Shown here: positions 58,793 through 64,000 of the stretch, one piece after another
Layout of the letters: each line of letters starts with the position of its first letter
Numbering within the stretch: position 1 is the stretch's first letter
From: Daldinia sp. FL1419
Lineage: Eukaryota; Ascomycota; Sordariomycetes; Xylariales; Hypoxylaceae
Direction: 5' to 3'
Assembly (NCBI GenBank): GCA_025201765.1
Contig: MU623390.1
Location: 124,001-188,000 of the forward strand
DNA length: 64,000 bases
Position numbers and translations under genes: made by a program
Notes under the pieces: generated by a model
Seen by the model: only the letters and a program-made list of their open reading frames with translations
Databases searched by the model: none
What the model was told of the DNA's origin: nothing

Positions 58793-61410
58793 ATGCTCCG
58801 TAACGTCCCGGTCTGGCCCTCGGGGCATGTCTCCATCATCTCCTCTCGAAACCCCGGTTCGTCACGAGCTCTGCTTCAAAATCGCCGTTATTTGAGCTCC
58901 AACTCTAGATACGACTCGACTCTAAGTAATCTCAAGATTGGTAGCCGTACACGGGTTATATTTCAAGGATTTACAGGTTTGTCTCCGTGGTCTCACAACT
59001 CATATCCACTATCCAGTCTACATACACCATACTCATACATATTCCAGGAAAACAAGCCACAGCCAACGCCCGCGAATCCATCGAATGGGGTACCAACATC
59101 TTAGGAGGGGTGACCCCCGGCCGTGAGGGCGAGCATCTGGGCCTACCCGTATTTCCTACTGTTCGCAAGGTATGGGCTGTCTATGACGAGATGATATACT
59201 GTACGAGAAAGCGGTACAGAGTAAGAAGGGAAATTGACAAATCATCTCTCCCCTAGGCTGTAGAAGCCCTCAGGCCAGACGCGACAGGCATCTACGTAGC
59301 CGCACACCAAGCAACCGGCGCGATCGAGGAGGCTATCGAGGCCGAAGTACCACTTATAGTTGCCGTGGCGGAGCATATTCCGCTTCATGATATTCTTCGA
59401 GCGAGTAGCCGCACCGGTCCTATGATAGCTACGAGACTTGACTGACCACGGGCATTAGGTTCATTCTATACTGAAAACACAGTCTAAGTGCAGACTTGTC
59501 GGCGCGAATTCACCCGGTATCATATCGGCCGTAGGGAAATGTAGAATCGGTTAGTGGTATTCTAGAATCTAGACTGGTGCCGTTGAATAGACCAGCAGCT
59601 CATGGCAGCCTTTTATATATAGGATTTCAACCACTCCCCTGCTTTGAGCCGGGTCGGATAGGAATCGTAGCAAGATCAGGAACACTAAGCTATGAAAGTA
59701 CGTCCGCCGTCCATTTCACGAGCGCGTGATATATTCTAACCCTCTTTCATAGCTGCTGCCTCGACACTGAGATCCGGTCTAGGTCAAAGCATGTGTATAG
59801 GCGTCGGCGGAGATATTCTCCCAGGCACAAGCCTAAAGGAAGGCTTACAGGTTCTCGCCGGGGACGAGAACACGGAAGGCATTGCATTAGTAGGAGAGAT
59901 AGGGGGAGAAGCTGAGATCGAAGCAGCGAATTGGATTAGAGAGTATCGGGCTACAACTAAAAACCCAAAGTGAGTTAACTACTTCTACATCTCAAAGTCC
60001 GAGACGCAAGAGCAGTAAAATTGACCAGCATAGACCGATCGCCGCCCTCGTCGCCGGCGTAAACGCAGTTCCGGGACGAATCATGGGCCACGCCGGAGCA
60101 TTCGCTCTGCCCGGAGAACCATCCGCATTAGAGAAAATCGAGGCTTTGAAAACTGCGGGAACAGCCATCGTCAATCACCCCTCCAGATTTGGACCAGTAT
60201 TGAAATCCATGCTAGACGGCGTGACACCCACAGGCTCAGGCATCGCTTCTCCGACTACTGGGTCTCAGTGGAGAGGAATACACACTATGGCTCGCCGCCC
60301 TACTCCATTCCAACAGGCCACACAATACTCTCCCAGAGGCCAAAAACGAAACATTTACCTCCCTCCAACCACCGCCCTCGACCTTCTTCGCCAACACGGC
60401 CTCCTCATCTCCAGCAACCCCTCCGCTTCATCTCAAAAACTCCTCGCAATATCCATCGACCGAACCAACAAAGCCCCCTGCATCATCGCCTCTCCCACCA
60501 GCGACCCCTCCCAATCCGCCAAATTCGCCCTCATACCCACCTCCACATCCGCCATACTCCACCACCTCAGCCTCCCCTCCACATACACCCCTTCCCTCGA
60601 GTCCCTCCTCACCACTCTAGCCACCATCTTCACCACCCACGAAGCCTTCCTCCTCTCCACCCTCATCACCCCATCTCCCTCCCCCACCTCCACCCTCCCC
60701 ATAACCTCCGCCCACCTCGGCTTCGACGACGCCGCCTACCACAGCTGCAAGCGGCAATCCACCATCCACTCCCTCCCGCGCGACGACGACGACCCAGCCG
60801 GAGTCGAGGCAGCAAAGCACGGCATCGTGTACATCAAGATATCTGGCGATGGCAGCATCGGCACGCTAGTCAACGGCGCCGGGTTGGCGATGAATACCGT
60901 CGACGCGCTAGCCGATGCCGGAGGCCGCGCGGCGAATTTCCTGGACACGGGCGGCAAGGCTACGAGCGAGACGGTGAAGAGGAGCTTCGAGGTGATTTTG
61001 AGGGATGAGCGGGTTAAGGTTTGTCTTGTCTTTCCCCCTTTCCCCCTCCGTCCCATCTCTAATCTTTGCTTGGATGCTTCTATACTACCCCCCCCCCCGC
61101 CCATACGTACGTCCCCTCCTAAACCGAGCTATAAACTAATAGATCGACTAACCCACATTCCGTCTCCGTATCATAGTGCATATTCGTAAACATTTTCGGC
61201 GGTCTAACCCGCGGGGACATGATCGCCGAGGGCGTGATCCTAGCCTTCCGAGACCTGCAGATGTCGGTGCCCGTGGTAGTGCGCATCCGTGGGACGAACG
61301 AGAAGGAGGGGCAGAGGATTATCGCCGAGAGCGGACTGCCGTTATTTGCTTTTGACGACTTTGATGAAGCAGCCGCAAAGGCTATTGAGTTGGCGAATGA
61401 GGGGTTATAA
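58793..61410 (+). CDS. Mitochondrial succinyl-CoA ligase-like protein, alpha and beta parts fused
   Basis: Eight exons (58793-58976, 59048-59169, 59257-59400, 59459-59549, 59623-59697, 59753-59969, 60034-61018, 61177-61410) give 683 residues in frame. The first 40 residues look like a mitochondrial presequence (Arg/Ser-rich, ...NRRYLSS). Residues about 50-340 match the alpha subunit: the CoA-binding Rossmann motif GFTGK (59-63), ILGGVTPG, GANSPGII, RSGTLSYE and the phosphohistidine loop GHAGAF (His about 297). Residues about 365-683 match a shortened beta subunit: VNGAGLAM (557-564), NFLDTGG (579-585), FVNIFGGLTRGDMIAEG and a C-terminal CoA-ligase domain. The usual glycine-rich nucleotide loop of the beta ATP-grasp part is not visible, so it may not make succinyl-CoA in the standard way. 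Intron 3 begins with GC rather than GT. Exon 7 is very C-rich. Confidence 0.9.
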
Positions 61411-61616
61411 TGGCAGAGATGTCTTGTATATATGCTATGTTTTCGCATCATTTGGCATAGATATTAAATATATCATTAAATATGTACATGCAGATTTTGA
61501 CGCTGGTGTGTAAATACTCTAGTAAGACTTTTATATGTCTTGTCTTATTTTTATAAATCTTTGGCGTACGATCGGTATTCCGTTCGGGTAATCATAGCTT
61601 GTGGTTATTATGTTGT
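61411..61616. other. Short spacer between convergent gene ends
   Basis: This is 206 AT-rich bases between the fused ligase stop and the transporter stop. It holds both 3' UTRs. Confidence 0.6.
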
Positions 61617-63565
61617 TTATACCCGCCTTATAACCCAGAGTCCCTTGAGTATCGATGACCAACCTCGAGGAGGAGAGCTCCGATCATTATTTTGAGATTC
61701 GCGCTCTATCGCCGAAGATAGGACGCCTTCGTCCCGAAGAGCAAGTTCCTGTTGCTCCTTGTCTAGTTTTACTTGTTCTAGCTCCCAAACCTTATAAGCT
61801 CTAAGGGCCCAGCCTATATTGTTTCAAGTTAGCTAATTAGATACACAATGAGAATATACGAGCGTTACTCTAGAAACTCGATCGTTTTAAAGAGGGTCTA
61901 CCTTGGCGGTGAGGCTTACCGAATATAAAAGCACCAATATAACAAAACGCGGTGAAGAGCTGGACGTGGAGATAGCCCCCTGGGCCAGACCGTCTGAGGC
62001 TCACACCGATAACTTCGGCGAACGTCGCCGGGAGGACTAGCACGAGCCAAGTCATGGATAATGCTACCCAGAAGTTAGTTCATCGTAGCCAGGAGCGTTG
62101 ACGGAGTTAACGAGTTGAGTAAACGTAATGGTATGATGATTAATACTGGGGATCGTTAGCTTACCTGAAGGTATCAGAGCGATTCCGACAACTTCGGCGC
62201 ATATAGGGGCGACCGTTGCCCAAATCACGCCGGCAACGCTTCCGGCAAGAAGAGCGAATACGATGCAAGTAGCTAGGCTTTTAGCACCGAATATCCAAAA
62301 GAACATGCAGAGGAGACCACAAAATAGCGTAGAAAGGTTAGCGATATTCAGGCGTCCAACCGAGTCGCTTGATAAACCTATTGCAGGTCGTCCAAGTCCT
62401 TGAGATACTATGTTCCATAATTAGTATTGCTGGATTTAACCTATAGTCTGGACGAGTAACTTACAGCTGAATAACGCTCCTACCAAAGAAGCTTGGGAAG
62501 CCGTTAAGCCAACGGTTTGGCAGTAGTCAACGATGCTGAAGATGAGGATGATGTATCCAAGAATAGAGAGGACCATCCAAGCCTGGAATAAGAGGAATGC
62601 TGGCCTCTTGAAGAGCTTCCAGTTAAAAGCCATATGAACCGAACCGATAGCATGGTTACGGTCGCGGATTAGATAGCTAGCGACGGTATTTACTACGAAG
62701 CAGATGATAGCTATGATGCGAAAGGCCCAGGCTAAGCCGATATTGGCGATCATAGCATTGGTAGCTAATGAGTAACATAAACCTCCGAAGCCCGACCCCG
62801 AAGCGGCGATCGAGTTAGCAAAGGATCGGCGCTTTACAAACCATTGAGGAGGGACAGCAGCAGAGGAGACGAAGCATAGTCCCATTCCAAGGCCAAATGA
62901 TACGCCTTGGCTCAAAATCAGGTGCCATAGCTCCGAGGCAAATGATGAGCCGATGAAGCCAATCCTATGAAAGTTTAGTACCTGGACCATCTCCGTGTAA
63001 ATCGGCCGAACCTACGTCTCAAAGATAGCCCCAAGAAATATAGTTAGTCGTGTCCCGCACCGCTTCGAGCCAACCAGAGTGGTCGCTAGCGGAGAAGCCA
63101 GGAGAGCTATGCCCCCCGTTAGTTAGAATCTCGGCAACAAGTATAATTCACGTACCGATCGAGATAGATAGGCCGCCTACGAAGGCGTACCCAAGTTGAC
63201 TTGCCCCAAACGTGCCAGATCTAAGGTAATAAGCAAGGAAAACAGCGAAACTCTGTTCGTAGTCGGAGGTGGTCAGCAAGTTGGGAGTACCTTCTTCGTG
63301 GACGTTAAGAGTAGACTTACAGAGTTGAGGCCCCAAGTATGAGCATTGAGTATGAATACACCGAAAATAACAACCCTAGATAAGAGGTGGTAGTTAGTAT
63401 AGATAGTTCCCCCGTTTGGGCAAATGAAAATTCTCGAGAAACTAACCAGCCATAACCACCCTCCTTGAATTCTTCTTCCGGTTGAGGATTCTGAGCTTCA
63501 GGGTTCGTTTTGACCGAGTCATTACTATCCTGGCTGTTGTCAGGGTCCTTGTCGGGTATAGCCAT
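61617..63565 (-). CDS. MFS transporter, monocarboxylate (MCT/SLC16-like) family
   Basis: Eight exons (63565-63447, 63375-63321, 63252-63156, 63106-63016, 62964-62465, 62407-62165, 62063-61920, 61813-61617) splice in frame to 423 residues. All donors are GT and all acceptors AG. The cytosolic N-terminus is acidic (PEAQNPQPEEEFKEG). The first helix carries the family signature GGYGWVVIFGVFILNAHTWG, read across intron 1. About ten to twelve hydrophobic helices follow, including LSQGVSFGLGMGLCFVSSAAVPPQWF and ASGSGFGGLCYSLATNAM, then RPAIGLSSDSVGRLNIAN at the start of the second half. The C-terminal tail is charged (KVWELEQVKLDKEQQELALRDEG). Fungal relatives move carboxylates or other small metabolites across the plasma membrane, and the substrate cannot be read from the sequence. 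Confidence 0.92.
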
Positions 63566-64000
63566 AGTAATGGTCGTTATAAGAAACTGTGGATTATTAT
63601 ATGATTCTTATTGTTAATACGAAAAAAAAGGCATATTTTTATGCCCAGTCAGGTATTGTCAAAACTTCGATGGAGGTTCATACCCAGAGTATATTGTGTC
63701 TTTCGAAATGTCTGCTTTTTGATAGCCTGCATTATGTAAGAGTTGTTCGGGAATAACCAAAATCGGGAATAACCAAATCTTAGCATAACAGTTTTGATAG
63801 AGTTAGTCATGTTTGCTGAGCCGTACTCGATCTAACAGCTAGTCCGGTGCCGACCCCGGTCCGACTCCCGAGTTATCCGCCCCACGGGGTTCAGATCGCG
63901 GTTAGCGAAGGCAGTTGACATCTTCTACTTCTGTGTAACTATCGCCTCCGCATCCGGCAAGACATATTCACCTATTTTACCTAACTATTACACTCATAAG
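63566..64000. other. Transporter promoter region
   Basis: This is 435 bp upstream of the transporter start up to the window end. It contains an A run and a duplicated GGGAATAACCAAA motif (63750-63777). No gene is visible. Confidence 0.5.

Noticed and set aside
60268..61008. 246-codon plus-strand ORF overlapping the fused ligase gene
   Set aside because: It is an alternative frame of exon 7 and is open only because the segment is C-rich and lacks stops. Its product is Pro/His/Arg-rich low complexity.
51200..64000. Functional cluster of NPR3, COX19, the fused ligase and the transporter
   Set aside because: The genes belong to unrelated processes, lie on both strands, and include no pathway regulator or tailoring enzymes. 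Proximity alone does not support a cluster.

Overview
The window is nuclear DNA of a filamentous ascomycete (Pezizomycotina, most likely Sordariomycetes; a finer placement would be a guess). The support is short spliceosomal introns of about 50-80 nt with GTRNGT donors and CTRAC-like branch sites, single-gene transcription units on both strands, and fungal versions of CLF1, PRP31, SFT2, COX19, NPR3 and acetate kinase. I see no operons, rRNA genes, CRISPR array, intact transposon or secondary-metabolite cluster.

Layout: 1-499 is the 3' end of an omega-class glutathione transferase (+). 2932-5052 is a DUF3824-type low-complexity protein (+). 8264-10288 (-) and 10863-12806 (+) are the divergent splicing genes CLF1 and PRP31, which share a 574-bp spacer. 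A 12.4-kb gene-free tract with many short minisatellites follows, then a C2H2 zinc-finger regulator (25268-26092, +). 28985-30232 (-) is acetate kinase. 33836-36559 (-) is a La-motif (SRO9/LARP-like) RNA-binding protein. 40984-42161 (-) is SFT2. A 6.1-kb spacer separates SFT2 from a bHLH transcription factor (48305-49915, +). 51200-53669 (-) is NPR3. 54578-54922 (-) is an uncertain small ORF. 55716-56512 (-) is a cysteine-rich secreted, probably GPI-anchored protein. 57584-58049 (+) is COX19 with three introns. 58793-61410 (+) is a mitochondrial alpha-beta fused succinyl-CoA ligase-like protein with eight exons. 61617-63565 (-) is an eight-exon monocarboxylate-transporter-like MFS protein.

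The genes are mostly housekeeping and do not form one pathway. They cover pre-mRNA splicing (CLF1, PRP31), mRNA binding (La protein), Golgi/endosome traffic (SFT2), TORC1 nitrogen signalling (NPR3), mitochondrial copper/oxidase assembly (COX19), and acyl-CoA or acetate metabolism (acetate kinase, fused ligase, possibly the transporter). Exon models were assembled by hand from splice sites. All introns keep frame, and the joined proteins read through to conserved family motifs.

The most unusual items are the fused ligase, whose ATP-grasp half lacks its usual nucleotide loop and whose third intron has a GC-AG boundary; a perfect 25-bp palindrome built from a word repeated across the intergenic DNA; and the minisatellite-rich gene-free tracts upstream of the two transcription-factor genes. 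I did not find a convincing new multi-gene system.
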